A stretch of 64,000 nucleotides of DNA, from contig CAWKOR010000002.1 in the NCBI GenBank assembly GCA_963851325.1, forward strand, positions 310,001-374,000, written 5' to 3'. Shown here piece by piece: positions 26,078 to 34,285 of this stretch (the first letter of the stretch is position 1; every line of letters starts with the position of its first letter). This DNA is from DATGKG01 sp963851325 (GTDB taxonomy: Bacteria > Desulfobacterota > Binatia > Binatales > Binataceae). The position numbers and the translations under genes are program-made. The notes below the pieces were generated by a model, which saw only the letters and a list, made by a program, of their open reading frames with translations, was not told the origin of the DNA and did not search any database.

Positions 26078-26242
26078 TTGGAAAAACGAATCAGAGAACG
26101 CGCGCGAAAAGAGAAGCAGCAGGAAAAGGAACAGCGCCGCCAGGAGCGCAAACGACAGTCCGAAATCAAGCCCGCGAAAGACGCGGACCTCGAAGGTATG
26201 CGACCGGGCCCTCAGCCAGGTCAGATAATCAACATCGACTAA
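26078..26242 (+). CDS. 54-residue highly charged basic protein
   Basis: TTG start at 26078 with AGGAG 6 bases upstream. The first 30 residues are almost all Lys, Arg, Glu and Gln (KEKQQEKEQRRQERKRQ), a single charged helix, followed by KDADLEGMRPGPQPGQIINID. The D(A/P)DLEGM-PGPQP ending is a recognisable feature of small uncharacterised proteins in Geobacter-like bacteria (recollection, not searched). Coding is supported by the ribosome site and biased composition; other frames here give no sensible product. Function unknown, perhaps nucleic-acid binding. Confidence 0.7.
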   Translation: MEKRIRERARKEKQQEKEQRRQERKRQSEIKPAKDADLEGMRPGPQPGQIINID

Positions 26243-26392
26243 CCTTCGCTGCTCAACCCTCGGACGCACCGGCAACGGCCTGAGTGCCGTGATCCGCAGG
26301 TCAATCCCGAGCCCGTTGCATTCGTATACCCGTGGAAGCGCCTACCTGAGCCTCGAGGCGTAAATCTCGGCGGCGCGGCCAGAGGATAGCCC

Positions 26393-27064
26393 TCACTTGC
26401 TGACACTTATCAATTCGAAGGGATCCTCATAAACCGGCTTGGTCGTTTCGTGTTTGACGTAGTAACCGACCTCGGGGCTGAACCAGAATATCTCGGTAGG
26501 ATTCATCCGGGCCACGCCACGGTCGCTGTTCCGTACCCGAATGCGATAGGCGTCGAGTTTTCCGTAAGGAACGGTAACCGATTCGAAAGCCAGTACCTCG
26601 ACCTCCGTCTCTCCCATGCTATGGCTCGAGTTGCTGACGCTTTTGTAAGTGACTTGCCACTTCTTGCCGACATAGAGCGGGAAGTCCACATAGCCAACCG
26701 GCGGGTCGAAGGTGAACTGATGCTGAGCGTCGCGGATGCCGGCCAGCTTCATTTCGGGCGTGTAGAGATAGTCGTATGGCAGTTTTTCTCTGGTATCGAA
26801 GTGAAAGACCAGCAATCCGTCTTCTTGGCCCAGGTAATTCATGTCGAAATCGCTGGTTCGGGAGCGAAAAGTCAGCCGGTAGCCCTTTTTAAAAGTCGGC
26901 GGCTTCTCCATCCGTTGGCTCGCACCACCGCCGGCACTGGGTGCCATGGCGGCTGCGGCGGCTTCTGACGAAGCAGGCTTTGGCGCCGACCCAGCCCCTT
27001 CATGCAACGTCGCAGCACACCCGGCGAACGAAACGGCGATCAGTAACGCGATGACCTTGCCCAT
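26393..27064 (-). CDS. Predicted lipoprotein
   Basis: About 223 residues from ATG 27064 (GGTGGGAAT upstream). MGKVIALLIAVSFAGC gives a signal peptide with lipobox FAGC, cleaved before Cys16, followed by an Ala/Pro/Ser-rich linker and a beta-rich domain (about 50-220) with GYRLTFRSR, YVGKKWQVTYKS and PEVGYYVKHE. No characterised family recognised. Probably attached to a membrane facing the periplasm. Upstream ATGs at 27079 and 27121 would lengthen the signal region implausibly. Confidence 0.75.
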   Translation of the reverse strand: MGKVIALLIAVSFAGCAATLHEGAGSAPKPASSEAAAAAMAPSAGGGASQRMEKPPTFKKGYRLTFRSRTSDFDMNYLGQEDGLLVFHFDTREKLPYDYLYTPEMKLAGIRDAQHQFTFDPPVGYVDFPLYVGKKWQVTYKSVSNSSHSMGETEVEVLAFESVTVPYGKLDAYRIRVRNSDRGVARMNPTEIFWFSPEVGYYVKHETTKPVYEDPFELISVSK

Positions 27065-27239
27065 TCGATTCCCACCCATTGTCGAAACCTGACTCCGCGC
27101 TTCTCTATCATGTCGGTGCATCGACCCCCAAATCGTGATTCTTTTTTTCGAGTTGGCCGGCCCGGTATCGACGGTTCTTTACTGCGGAGTATCATTCGTG
27201 GGAAAAGCATTTTGAGAACGCCCGCCGCAGGAGGCAACA

Positions 27240-28142
27240 ATGATCCAGGTAACGGAACTCGGGTACATGGGAATCGGCGTAAAGGACCTCGACGAATGGA
27301 AGAACTTCGCCACCAGGATCGTCGGCCTCGAGCTCGCGGATGACGGCGAGCGCGATCGCGCCTACCTGCGGATGGACTATTGGCATCATCGCATCGTAAT
27401 GCACAGCGACCCCAGCGATGATCTGCAATACCTCGGCTTCCGCGTCGCGGGTGCGGAGGAGTTCGGGGCAATGCAACGTCAGCTCTCGGAGGCCGGCATC
27501 AAATTTCGCGTCGGCTCCGAAGACGAAGCTACCGAGCGTCACGTCCTCGAAGTGCTGAAGCTTCAGGATCCAGGCGGGAACCCGGTCGAGATTTTCCATG
27601 GACCCGAGACCCTGTTCCACAAGCCGTTTCATCCGGGACGCCCGATGCATGGAAAATTCAAAACCGGCACCGGAGGCCTCGGGCATTGCATCATTCGCGA
27701 GCAAGATCCTGTCGCGGCGCAAAACTTCTACCATGCGCTGGGTATGCGCGGCGGTGTTGAATACAAAATCCGCATGGGCAAGAACACGATGCTCATCCGG
27801 TTCATGCACTGTAACAGCCGCGACCATACGGTGGCCTTTGGCATCCCTGACACGCGCCGTATGCTCAACCACGTGATGCTTGAGGTCGACAACCTCGACG
27901 ATGTCGGTATGACGCACGACCTGGTTCGCGCCGAGAAGATTCCCGTGACCATCAGAACCGGCAAGCATTCCAATGATCACATGTACTCGTTCTACTTCCG
28001 CAATCCGTCGGGATGGATGATCGAGTACGGATGCGGCGCACGCGATGCGACCTACCAGTCCGAATACTTCGTCCAGGACATTTACGGCCATCAGCCGGAG
28101 GACGGCGGGTTCGGGCCGATGCCGGAGCAGCCCCTGAAGTAG
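27240..28142 (+). CDS. Extradiol ring-cleavage dioxygenase, BphC-like (VOC fold)
   Basis: 300 residues, two tandem vicinal-oxygen-chelate modules. The residues of the type I extradiol active site align one for one with BphC: metal ligands His149 (GLGHC), His211 (LNHVM) and Glu262 (MIEYG); catalytic His196 (DHTVAF), His243 and Tyr252. It should open a catecholic ring next to the hydroxyls using Fe(II) and oxygen. AGGAGG 6 bases before ATG 27240. It opens a three-gene run with an SDR and PobA (gaps of 14 and 12 bp), so a monohydroxylated aromatic is probably hydroxylated and then meta-cleaved. Confidence 0.93.
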   Translation: MIQVTELGYMGIGVKDLDEWKNFATRIVGLELADDGERDRAYLRMDYWHHRIVMHSDPSDDLQYLGFRVAGAEEFGAMQRQLSEAGIKFRVGSEDEATERHVLEVLKLQDPGGNPVEIFHGPETLFHKPFHPGRPMHGKFKTGTGGLGHCIIREQDPVAAQNFYHALGMRGGVEYKIRMGKNTMLIRFMHCNSRDHTVAFGIPDTRRMLNHVMLEVDNLDDVGMTHDLVRAEKIPVTIRTGKHSNDHMYSFYFRNPSGWMIEYGCGARDATYQSEYFVQDIYGHQPEDGGFGPMPEQPLK

Positions 28143-28156
28143 AACCCGGAATAGAA

Positions 28157-28942
28157 ATGGACCTTCAGCTCAAAGGAAAAACCGCGCTGGTTTTCGGCGG
28201 CAGCAAGGGCATCGGGAGAGGCATCGCCGATGCGCTTGCGGCGGAGGGCGTCGCTGTCGCGATCGTCGCTCGCACCCAGGAGACTATCGATCGCGCAGTT
28301 TCTGAAAGCGTTGTGCGCGGATGCCGAATGATCGGGATAGCCGGCGATCTCGCGAATTGGCCGAGCGTCGAAGCGGCGGTGAAATCGGCACGCGATCAGC
28401 TCGGACCCATCGACATCCTGGTGAACAACTCGGGTGGCCCACCGCCCTCAGGCGTCGTCGGGGTGAAACCCGAGGTGTGGGAGGCGCAGTTCCAGGCGAT
28501 GGTGATGCCGTTTTTTCGGGTCACCGACATGCTTATCGGTGAGATGCGCGCCCGCAAATGGGGGCGCATCCTCAATGTTGCCTCCTACAGCGTGATCGAG
28601 CCGATTCCAACCATCGGCATTTCAAACACGCTGCGTAGCGCGATCGCAGGATGGGCCAAAACGCTCGCCGGCGAGGTCGCCCGCGATGGCATCACGGTAA
28701 ACATGTTGCTGCCCGGCGTCATCGCCACCGACCGCTCCAATCAGCTCCATCAAGCGGCCGCAAAGCGTCAGAACATTTCAGTCGAGGAAGCCCTCAAACG
28801 CTTCGAAGCCACGCTACCGGTAGGCCGCATGGGCACCGCCGCGGAGTTCGGCGCGGTCGCGGCATTCCTTTCAAGCCCGCTGGCGGCTTACGTTACCGGC
28901 TCGATGATTCGGATCGACGGCGGCCTGACCCGCTCGGTGTAA
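28157..28942 (+). CDS. Short-chain dehydrogenase/reductase with atypical active site
   Basis: 261 residues, Rossmann fold. Cofactor motif GGSKGIG (14-20), NNSGG (90-94) in place of NNAG, Ser143 in the usual catalytic strand. At the position of the YxxxK pair the sequence reads SNTLR (156-160), so the catalytic Tyr and Lys are replaced by Ser and Arg. This matches an SDR branch found beside catabolic genes whose chemistry is not settled. It sits between the extradiol dioxygenase and pobA. ATG 28157 chosen; longer frames overlap the preceding gene. Confidence 0.88.
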   Translation: MDLQLKGKTALVFGGSKGIGRGIADALAAEGVAVAIVARTQETIDRAVSESVVRGCRMIGIAGDLANWPSVEAAVKSARDQLGPIDILVNNSGGPPPSGVVGVKPEVWEAQFQAMVMPFFRVTDMLIGEMRARKWGRILNVASYSVIEPIPTIGISNTLRSAIAGWAKTLAGEVARDGITVNMLLPGVIATDRSNQLHQAAAKRQNISVEEALKRFEATLPVGRMGTAAEFGAVAAFLSSPLAAYVTGSMIRIDGGLTRSV

Positions 28943-28954
28943 GTCGCTGCGTCA

Positions 28955-30124
28955 ATGAGAACGCAGGTAGGTATCGTCGGCGCAGGACCTGCGGGCCTGA
29001 TGCTCTCGCATCTGCTTCATCTAAATGGCATCGAATCAATCGTCATCGAGGATCGCAGCCGCCAATACGTCCAGGAGCGGGTGCGTGCCGGCTTGCTCGA
29101 ACAAGGCACCGTCGATCTGATGATCGAAACCGGGGTCGGCGAGCGCCTCAAGCAACTGGCCCTCATTCACCATGGCATTGAGCTGCGCTTCGACGGACGC
29201 CGGCATCGAATTGATTTCGCAGACCTCACCGGCAAAAGCATCGCGATCTACCCGCAACAAGAGGTCGTCAAAGATTTAACCGACGCGCGCTTGAACGCAG
29301 GAGGCTCGGTAATCTTCGAAGTCGAAGATGTATCGGTGGACGGGTTTGAAGGATCGACGCCGATCATTCGGTTTCACAAAGACGGCATCGCGCAACAGAT
29401 CGAATGTGACTTCATCGCCGGATGCGACGGGTTCCACGGCATTTGCCGGCCGACCATCGCCGGCGTTCTGACCATCTTCGACAAAGTATATCCATTCGGC
29501 TGGCTCGGCATTCTCGCGGAGGTGGCACCATCGTCGGACGAACTGGTGTATGTGAATCACGAGCGCGGCTTCGCGCTGCATACGATGCGCACGCCGCATC
29601 TCACGCGCCTCTATCTGCAGTGCGAACCCGATGACCTTATCGATAACTGGTCCGATGCGCGCATCTGGGAGGAACTGCATCGACGCTTCGCCACCCGCGA
29701 CGGATGGAAGCTCAATGAAGGGACCATCACGCAAAAGGGCATCACCGAGATGCGCAGCTTCGTGGTCGAGCCGATGCAGTACGGGAACCTGTTCCTCGCC
29801 GGCGACGCCGCGCACATCGTGCCGCCGACTGGCGCCAAGGGCCTCAACCTGGCGGTTGCTGATGTGCGCGTCCTCGCACGGGCGATGGACGAGTTCTATC
29901 ACAAGGGTTCGCGCGAGCTGCTCGATCGATATTCGGAGATTTGCCTGCGCCGCGTATGGAAGGTGCAGCGCTTCTCGTGGTGGATGACCTCGATGTTGCA
30001 TCGCTTCCACGATGACAACCCATTCGATCGACGGCGCCAGAGGGCGGAGCTTGACTACGTCACCAGCTCGCAGGTCGCGGCGCAGAGCCTCGCAGAGAAC
30101 TACGTCGGCCTCCCAATGGAGTGA
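28955..30124 (+). CDS. pobA: 4-hydroxybenzoate 3-monooxygenase
   Basis: 389 residues, near the normal length of 394. A flavin monooxygenase that turns 4-hydroxybenzoate into protocatechuate with NAD(P)H and oxygen. FAD motif GAGPAG (9-14), the VRAGLLEQG segment with the conserved Arg of p-hydroxybenzoate hydroxylase, the DG motif GCDGFHG, and GDAAHIVPPTGAKGLNLA in the second FAD site. Last gene of the aromatic cluster; a hairpin follows at 30143. An extradiol dioxygenase in the same operon suggests meta rather than ortho cleavage, but which ring is opened is inference. Confidence 0.93.
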   Translation: MRTQVGIVGAGPAGLMLSHLLHLNGIESIVIEDRSRQYVQERVRAGLLEQGTVDLMIETGVGERLKQLALIHHGIELRFDGRRHRIDFADLTGKSIAIYPQQEVVKDLTDARLNAGGSVIFEVEDVSVDGFEGSTPIIRFHKDGIAQQIECDFIAGCDGFHGICRPTIAGVLTIFDKVYPFGWLGILAEVAPSSDELVYVNHERGFALHTMRTPHLTRLYLQCEPDDLIDNWSDARIWEELHRRFATRDGWKLNEGTITQKGITEMRSFVVEPMQYGNLFLAGDAAHIVPPTGAKGLNLAVADVRVLARAMDEFYHKGSRELLDRYSEICLRRVWKVQRFSWWMTSMLHRFHDDNPFDRRRQRAELDYVTSSQVAAQSLAENYVGLPME

Positions 30125-30142
30125 TCCTTCCTTCTTAACTCT

Positions 30143-30159
30143 CTCCCCCGATGGGGGAG
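30143..30159 (+). terminator. Hairpin after pobA
   Basis: CTCCCCC (30143-30149), loop GAT, GGGGGAG (30153-30159), 19 bases after the pobA stop. No T-run follows. The rest of 30125-30390 holds further short palindromes (for example CGCCCATCGGGCG near 30358) and no gene. Confidence 0.5.
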
Positions 30160-30390
30160 GCCGGCCGCGAGTCCGCGAGCGGTCAGGCGAGGGACCTTAT
30201 CCAGCGCGTCTTCGCGCGATTATGGAATTTTGCTCCTGGACGATCTCGGAATGAGTTAATAGCTCGAGTTCGCTCCAGAGCAGAATTCCTTAGTCGCGTG
30301 CGAAGCGCCCGCTGAACAAGGTCCCACTCCAGGTTCCTCGCGGACTCGGAACAACCTCGCCCATCGGGCGAGGGTGGTTCATGCGGACTG

Positions 30391-30711
30391 TTACTTCGCG
30401 CGAGCCGCTCGCTTTTTGACTGGTGGCTCAAGATAGCGTCGGAGGTGCTCGGCGCCCATCCGTAGCGCCTCGTTCATCCGCTTTTGCCAACCCGTGCCGG
30501 TAGCTTTGAATGTGGCGAGGACGTCCGGATCGACCCTTATTGAGATGGCCCGCTTTACCGGGGCCTTCTGACCCCCGCGCTCGCCGCGCCTGCGCGCGGA
30601 ATCTTCCGCCCAATCGGGATGAATGAGACGCGACGGTACCGCACGCTTGAAATCTTCTTTCGTCCACTCAGGATTTTCTTCATCAATCAGGTAAGGGTTT
30701 GGTTTCTTCAT
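30391..30711 (-). CDS. brnA: BrnA family antitoxin
   Basis: 106 residues. N-terminal NPYLIDEENPEWTKEDFKRA is the BrnT-neutralising segment; the C-terminal ribbon-helix-helix-like part begins KRAISIRVDPDVLATFKATG and GWQKRMNEAL. In the BrnTA family this protein binds the toxin and represses the operon. It overlaps the 3' end of brnT by 29 bases and is translated with it. Confidence 0.88.
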   Translation of the reverse strand: MKKPNPYLIDEENPEWTKEDFKRAVPSRLIHPDWAEDSARRRGERGGQKAPVKRAISIRVDPDVLATFKATGTGWQKRMNEALRMGAEHLRRYLEPPVKKRAARAK

Positions 30712-30958
30712 AGTGTTTCATTTCACGTTCGTTCGCCCGTCTCAGGCTGATAATCCGCAAATTCTCGCCACGCCGAACATACACCATAACAGGAATTCGG
30801 TTTCTAATTATTCCAGTTGCCTTCCTTCGCTCTTCGCCGTGGCGACTGGATGAAATATCAACTGACGACCCCCAATCGAACTCGGTCGCGAGGCTGAATG
30901 GAAGGCCGCGCTCGCGCTCATTGCGCTTGCTTTTGAGTTGATCGAACTCGATCTCCAA
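30683..30958 (-). CDS. brnT: BrnT family ribonuclease toxin
   Basis: 91 residues with the BrnT pattern: MEIEFDQLKSKRNERERGLPF at the start and a C-terminal NLRIISLRRANEREMKHYE carrying the catalytic basic residues. BrnT is a RelE-fold mRNA ribonuclease that halts translation under stress. It starts at TTG 30958, only about 9 bases after the predicted -10 box, so the message is nearly leaderless. The motif GEERRKATGIIRNRIPVMVYV corresponds to the core strands. Confidence 0.88.
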   Translation of the reverse strand: MEIEFDQLKSKRNERERGLPFSLATEFDWGSSVDISSSRHGEERRKATGIIRNRIPVMVYVRRGENLRIISLRRANEREMKHYEETKPLPD

Positions 30959-30966
30959 GTTTTAAT

Positions 30967-30995
30967 TGTATATACACCACCATTGCCAGGATCAA
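30967..30995 (-). promoter_or_regulatory. Predicted sigma-70 promoter of brnTA
   Basis: On the minus strand TTGATC (30990-30995) and TATACA (30967-30972) are separated by exactly 17 bases. The -35 overlaps the last codon of the upstream hydrolase gene. The AT-rich segment 30961-30975 contrasts with its surroundings and is where BrnA would be expected to bind. Confidence 0.6.
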
Positions 30996-31771
30996 CGCTT
31001 CTTCCAGTCGCCGCGCAGGAAGGACTTCGCGGTCGCGACGAAGTAATCCTTTGCCTCCGCAAAAATCGGGCTGTGGCCCGCGTTCGGAAGCACCATCAGA
31101 TACGCGCGCGGGATCGCTGCGTACATTTCCGTCGCGATGCTGAGCGGATAGAGGGGGTCGCGATCGCCATACACGATGAGCGTATCGGCCGTGATCTTCG
31201 CGAGGTCGGCACGGGTGAAATTCATATCATCGTAGCTGTCCTTGAAACTGTTCCCCTGCCGGAACAATGCGCGGATCTGATCGTCGCCATTCTGGTGACG
31301 CTGCCGCATTTGCGCGAGTTCTTCGGCCGGCAAGCCCTCGAACGAAAAATGTTGCATGATGGCGCGCGCCTGATCCGGAAAGTGCGTCGTCGCACTAATG
31401 ATGACCATCGCCTCGATGCGCGAGGGCTGCTGCATCGCCATATGCAGGAAGGTGTTGCCGCCGCCGCTGAGCCCGATCGCCTTGAATTTCCCGATCTTCA
31501 GATGATCGAGTAGCGCGAATATGTCGAGCGCGCTTTGCCGATGCGTAAAGTCGCCGCTGGGATTGGTCGAGCCTCCGTGGCCTCGCAGGTCCGGGATGAT
31601 CAGCCGATAGCTCTTCGCCAATTCGTCGAGGTCAAAGACATGTCGCCAGTCAGAACCCGCGCCGGTGAAGCCATGCAGCAGCATCAGCGGCTCACCCCCG
31701 CCGCGGATCTCATAGTGCAACTCGATGTCGTTGATCGAAACGGTTTGGCCGGCAGTGGTTTCCGATTTCAT
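30992..31771 (-). CDS. Alpha/beta hydrolase
   Basis: 259 residues. Oxyanion segment LLHGFTGAGSDW, nucleophile elbow GLSGGG with Ser102, acid in LIVYGDRDPLYP (about Asp205) and His in NAGHSP (about His233). A general carboxylester, lactone or C-C bond hydrolase; similarity of the cap region to meta-cleavage-product hydrolases is possible given the aromatic cluster, but it is not in that operon. ATG 31771 has GGGAGGGTGA upstream. Confidence 0.88.
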   Translation of the reverse strand: MKSETTAGQTVSINDIELHYEIRGGGEPLMLLHGFTGAGSDWRHVFDLDELAKSYRLIIPDLRGHGGSTNPSGDFTHRQSALDIFALLDHLKIGKFKAIGLSGGGNTFLHMAMQQPSRIEAMVIISATTHFPDQARAIMQHFSFEGLPAEELAQMRQRHQNGDDQIRALFRQGNSFKDSYDDMNFTRADLAKITADTLIVYGDRDPLYPLSIATEMYAAIPRAYLMVLPNAGHSPIFAEAKDYFVATAKSFLRGDWKKR

Positions 31772-31834
31772 TCACCCTCCCGAGGCGGTCGGTGGTAAAT
31801 AGGGAGCTACATCTTAAGGAAGAGGTTCGGAAAC

Positions 31835-32719
31835 GTGAAGATCGGACTATTCGCAATGGTTTCGGGTCGCGGCAACACGATGGAGCTGATGAAGGCCTAC
31901 GCCTCTAACGCCGAGCGCCTCGGCTTCGCGACCGTATGGGTTCCCGAGCACGTCGTGCTGGTAGACAAATACGCCTCGAAGTATCCCTACAGCACCGATG
32001 GCGTTCTGCCCGCGGCGACCGACGCGCCGATCGCCGATCCATTCATCGCGCTGACCGCGATGGCGAGTGCGACCACCCGGATTCGCCTCGGAACCGGCAT
32101 CTGCCTGGTGCCCGAGCACAACCCTGTAGTGCTGGCGAAGGTGGTGGCGACGCTGGATTGGCTGAGCAACGGCCGCGTCGCGCTCGGGGTCGGCATCGGA
32201 TGGCTCGAGGAAGAATTCCAGGCCATCGGCATTCCATGGGAACGGCGCGCGGCGCGCACCCGCGACTGCATCAACGCGATGCGCAAGCTGTGGGGCGATG
32301 CGATCAGCTCGTACAGCGGTGAGTTCGTGAAGTTCGAGGGCGTGCGCTCCAATCCGAAGCCAGTCCGCGGCGCCGATTTACCGATCCTGTTCGGCGGCGA
32401 AAGCACTCCCGCGCTCCGCCGCGTCGCCGAGTACGGCAACGGATGGTTCGGCTTCAATGTGACGCCCGACGAGACCGCCGCGAAGCTGCGCAAAATGGAG
32501 GAAATGCTCAAGGTCAACGGCCGCAAGCTCTCCGATGTCGAGATCATTGTGTCGCCGTACACCAAGCAGATCGTGCCCGACGACCTCAAGCGCTATCGCG
32601 ATGCGGGCGTGCAGGAGATGGTGGTGGTCAACATCCGTCCGCCCCAGACCGTTCAGGAAGCCTCATCGCGATTGGAGGAAGCCGCAAAGACCTGGCTCGA
32701 GCCGGCCTCCAAGCTGTAG
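31835..32719 (+). CDS. LLM-class oxidoreductase, probably F420-dependent
   Basis: 294 residues, luciferase-like barrel. MKIGLF, then AERLGFATVWVPEHVV, the GTGICLVPEHNPVVLAKVVATLD strand, and GIGWLEEEFQAIGI are the usual landmarks of the TIGR03619-type probable F420-dependent group. It likely transfers hydride to or from an unknown small molecule using F420 or FMN. GTG start at 31835 with GGAAGAGG upstream. It is divergent from the hydrolase gene with 63 bp between them. No F420 synthesis gene is in the window. Confidence 0.88.
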   Translation: MKIGLFAMVSGRGNTMELMKAYASNAERLGFATVWVPEHVVLVDKYASKYPYSTDGVLPAATDAPIADPFIALTAMASATTRIRLGTGICLVPEHNPVVLAKVVATLDWLSNGRVALGVGIGWLEEEFQAIGIPWERRAARTRDCINAMRKLWGDAISSYSGEFVKFEGVRSNPKPVRGADLPILFGGESTPALRRVAEYGNGWFGFNVTPDETAAKLRKMEEMLKVNGRKLSDVEIIVSPYTKQIVPDDLKRYRDAGVQEMVVVNIRPPQTVQEASSRLEEAAKTWLEPASKL

Positions 32720-32735
32720 GAAACCCACCGGGAAT

Positions 32736-32914
32736 GCCCCTACCCGCCACGATCTGTGGACGGTAGGGGCGCATCGCGATGCGCCCGTCGAATCTTTGAC
32801 GCTTTGGTCATTTGGACTGGGCGATTTGTCGACCGGCTGACGATCGGGCGTCCTCATAGATCATGGGATGCGCTTCGCGCGATAGGGATTCATCGGGTCG
32901 TTCGCGAACGACCC
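32736..32914. repeat. REP-like palindromic elements
   Basis: Three structures lie within 180 bases. GCCCCTACC (32736-32744) pairs with GGTAGGGGC (32762-32770) around an inner CCAC/GTGG stem. A perfect 20-bp palindrome GGGCGCATCGCGATGCGCCC occupies 32767-32786. Another perfect 20-bp palindrome, GGGTCGTTCGCGAACGACCC, occupies 32895-32914 and is followed by CTAC. Both palindromes are flanked by GTAGGG in opposite orientations, the look of paired REP units. The core GCGCATCGCGATGCGC recurs at 33316-33331. Confidence 0.7.
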
Positions 32915-32931
32915 CTACGGATGCCGATTAC

Positions 32932-33297
32932 ATGGAATCGCATAGGGACAACGAAGCCGAGATATTGCGCCTCGATAACGAATGGAACGATGTCTATCGG
33001 CGCGCCGACCGCGCGCCGCTCGCCTACATCCTGGCGGATGATTTCACCGGTCTGACGGCTTCCGGCGAACCCATCACCAAGGCCGCTCTGATGGTGAACC
33101 CACCGGGGGCGCGGGCCGGATTGGCGGCATTCAGTGAGCAATTCGTGCGGGTGTTCGGAGACGCCGGCATCAGCCGGGGACGCCTGCAATTGGAATTGGA
33201 CGACCGCCGCATCGATCAACGTTTCCTGCGTGTCTTCGCCAGGCGGGACGGAGTTTGGCAGGCGGTCTCGGTCGCCGTCACTCCAGTCCCTGCCTAG
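32932..33297 (+). CDS. NTF2/SnoaL-like small protein (DUF4440 type)
   Basis: 121 residues from ATG 32932. ILRLDNEWNDVYRRADRAPLAYILADDFTGLTASGEPITK is the first half of an NTF2-like cone; RFLRVFARRDGVWQAVSVAVTPV is the C-terminal strand pair. Proteins of this kind are ligand-binding or isomerase-like, mostly uncharacterised. No clear ribosome site, and the REP-like palindromes lie immediately upstream, so a start further upstream in the frame (32863) cannot be excluded. Confidence 0.75.
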   Translation: MESHRDNEAEILRLDNEWNDVYRRADRAPLAYILADDFTGLTASGEPITKAALMVNPPGARAGLAAFSEQFVRVFGDAGISRGRLQLELDDRRIDQRFLRVFARRDGVWQAVSVAVTPVPA

Positions 33298-33307
33298 CCC
33301 GATGTGC

Positions 33308-33344
33308 TGGTCGGAGCGCATCGCGATGCGCACCGACCAATTTT
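33308..33344 (+). terminator. Long palindrome with T-run after the NTF2-like gene
   Basis: TGGTCGG (33308-33314) and CCGACCA (33333-33339) flank the perfect 16-bp palindrome GCGCATCGCGATGCGC (33316-33331), giving a stem of about 15 bp, followed by ATTTT. It shares its core with the element at 32767. Acts as a plausible terminator built from a repeat unit. Confidence 0.65.
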
Positions 33345-33451
33345 GATGCGTCGTGCAGCGTATCAAGGGGGCTGGACAACTTGATGTCATAGGGAAATGC
33401 TAATGGGTTATGGCCGCGTCTCTTGCGGCCCTTTCCAAGGAGGACCCCGCT

Positions 33452-34285
33452 ATGGCAGCGAGTCCCGTTAGTATCCCCTCCCCCACTTCAGCGTCTGCAT
33501 CGGTCAGCCGGCGACGGCATCCGTTCGCGCTCACGCAGCGCAGGCTGGAGGCGAATCGGCGCAATGCCGCCCGCTCGACCGGCCCGCGTACTCTGGCCGG
33601 AAAGGCGCGGGTCGCTCGCAATGCCATCAAGCATGGCTTCTTCGTCGCGCAGCAGCGATGGAGTCCGAGCCAGCAAAGCGACTTCGATGAGTTGCTGGCG
33701 GACCTTCGCGACGACTTCGCGCCCCAGAATCCGGTGGAAGAAACCTGCGTCGCAACGATTGCGGAATGCTACATCCGGATGGCGGCGCTGCTGCGCTACG
33801 AGAATATCGCGGCGCTCGAATACCATAAGCGGCAGGATCGCGGGCTGAACGAACGCATCGCGGCGGCGAGTCCCGCCGAGGCTGCAAGCCTGGAAGCCTC
33901 GCGCGAGGAGCTGCGACGCGCCGGTCTGTGGCGGCCGATTCTGCCCGGTCCGCGCGAGACGGCTGCCATTGTCCGCTACCAGGGCAGCCTCGATAGGACC
34001 ATCCATCGGACGCTGGCTGAACTGGCCGAGCATAAGAGGATGAGGGGCGCGCAATCGAAAATGCAAAAACAAACCCACTTCACGGCATCACCGGGAAGTG
34101 CTACCGAGGCTGCCGAATGGCCTCCGATGGCACGATCTCCATTGGAAAAAACGCGAAAACAAAGCCATTCGGATGAGCTGGTGGCAAATACGAATAATGA
34201 AAAAACAAACCCATTAAGTTCAATGTTTACGGGCAATCGTCACGAACGGCGACGCGCCAAAGCCCTCGCGATGCGCCGCCGATAA
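33452..34285 (+). CDS. Uncharacterised protein with NRRNAARSTGPRT-GKA-NAIKHG motif and repeat-derived C-terminus
   Basis: 277 residues from ATG 33452, which has AAGGAGG 8 bases upstream. Near the N-terminus ANRRNAARSTGPRTLAGKA and NAIKHGF form a motif found in a large set of uncharacterised proteins of soil bacteria. A helical middle region follows (about 60-205). The C-terminal 75 residues contain repeated QKQTHF, RKQSHS and EKTNPL words encoded by A-rich DNA (GCAAAAACAAACCCACTT) that matches, inverted, the repeat block at 4.5-5.0 kb. The tail may therefore derive from repeat insertion. Function unknown; the basic motif suggests nucleic-acid binding. Confidence 0.75.
   Translation: MAASPVSIPSPTSASASVSRRRHPFALTQRRLEANRRNAARSTGPRTLAGKARVARNAIKHGFFVAQQRWSPSQQSDFDELLADLRDDFAPQNPVEETCVATIAECYIRMAALLRYENIAALEYHKRQDRGLNERIAAASPAEAASLEASREELRRAGLWRPILPGPRETAAIVRYQGSLDRTIHRTLAELAEHKRMRGAQSKMQKQTHFTASPGSATEAAEWPPMARSPLEKTRKQSHSDELVANTNNEKTNPLSSMFTGNRHERRRAKALAMRRR

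Noticed and set aside
32736..32914. A CRISPR array at the clustered palindromes
   Set aside because: The elements are inverted, differ in sequence and are not regularly spaced; there are no cas genes in the window.
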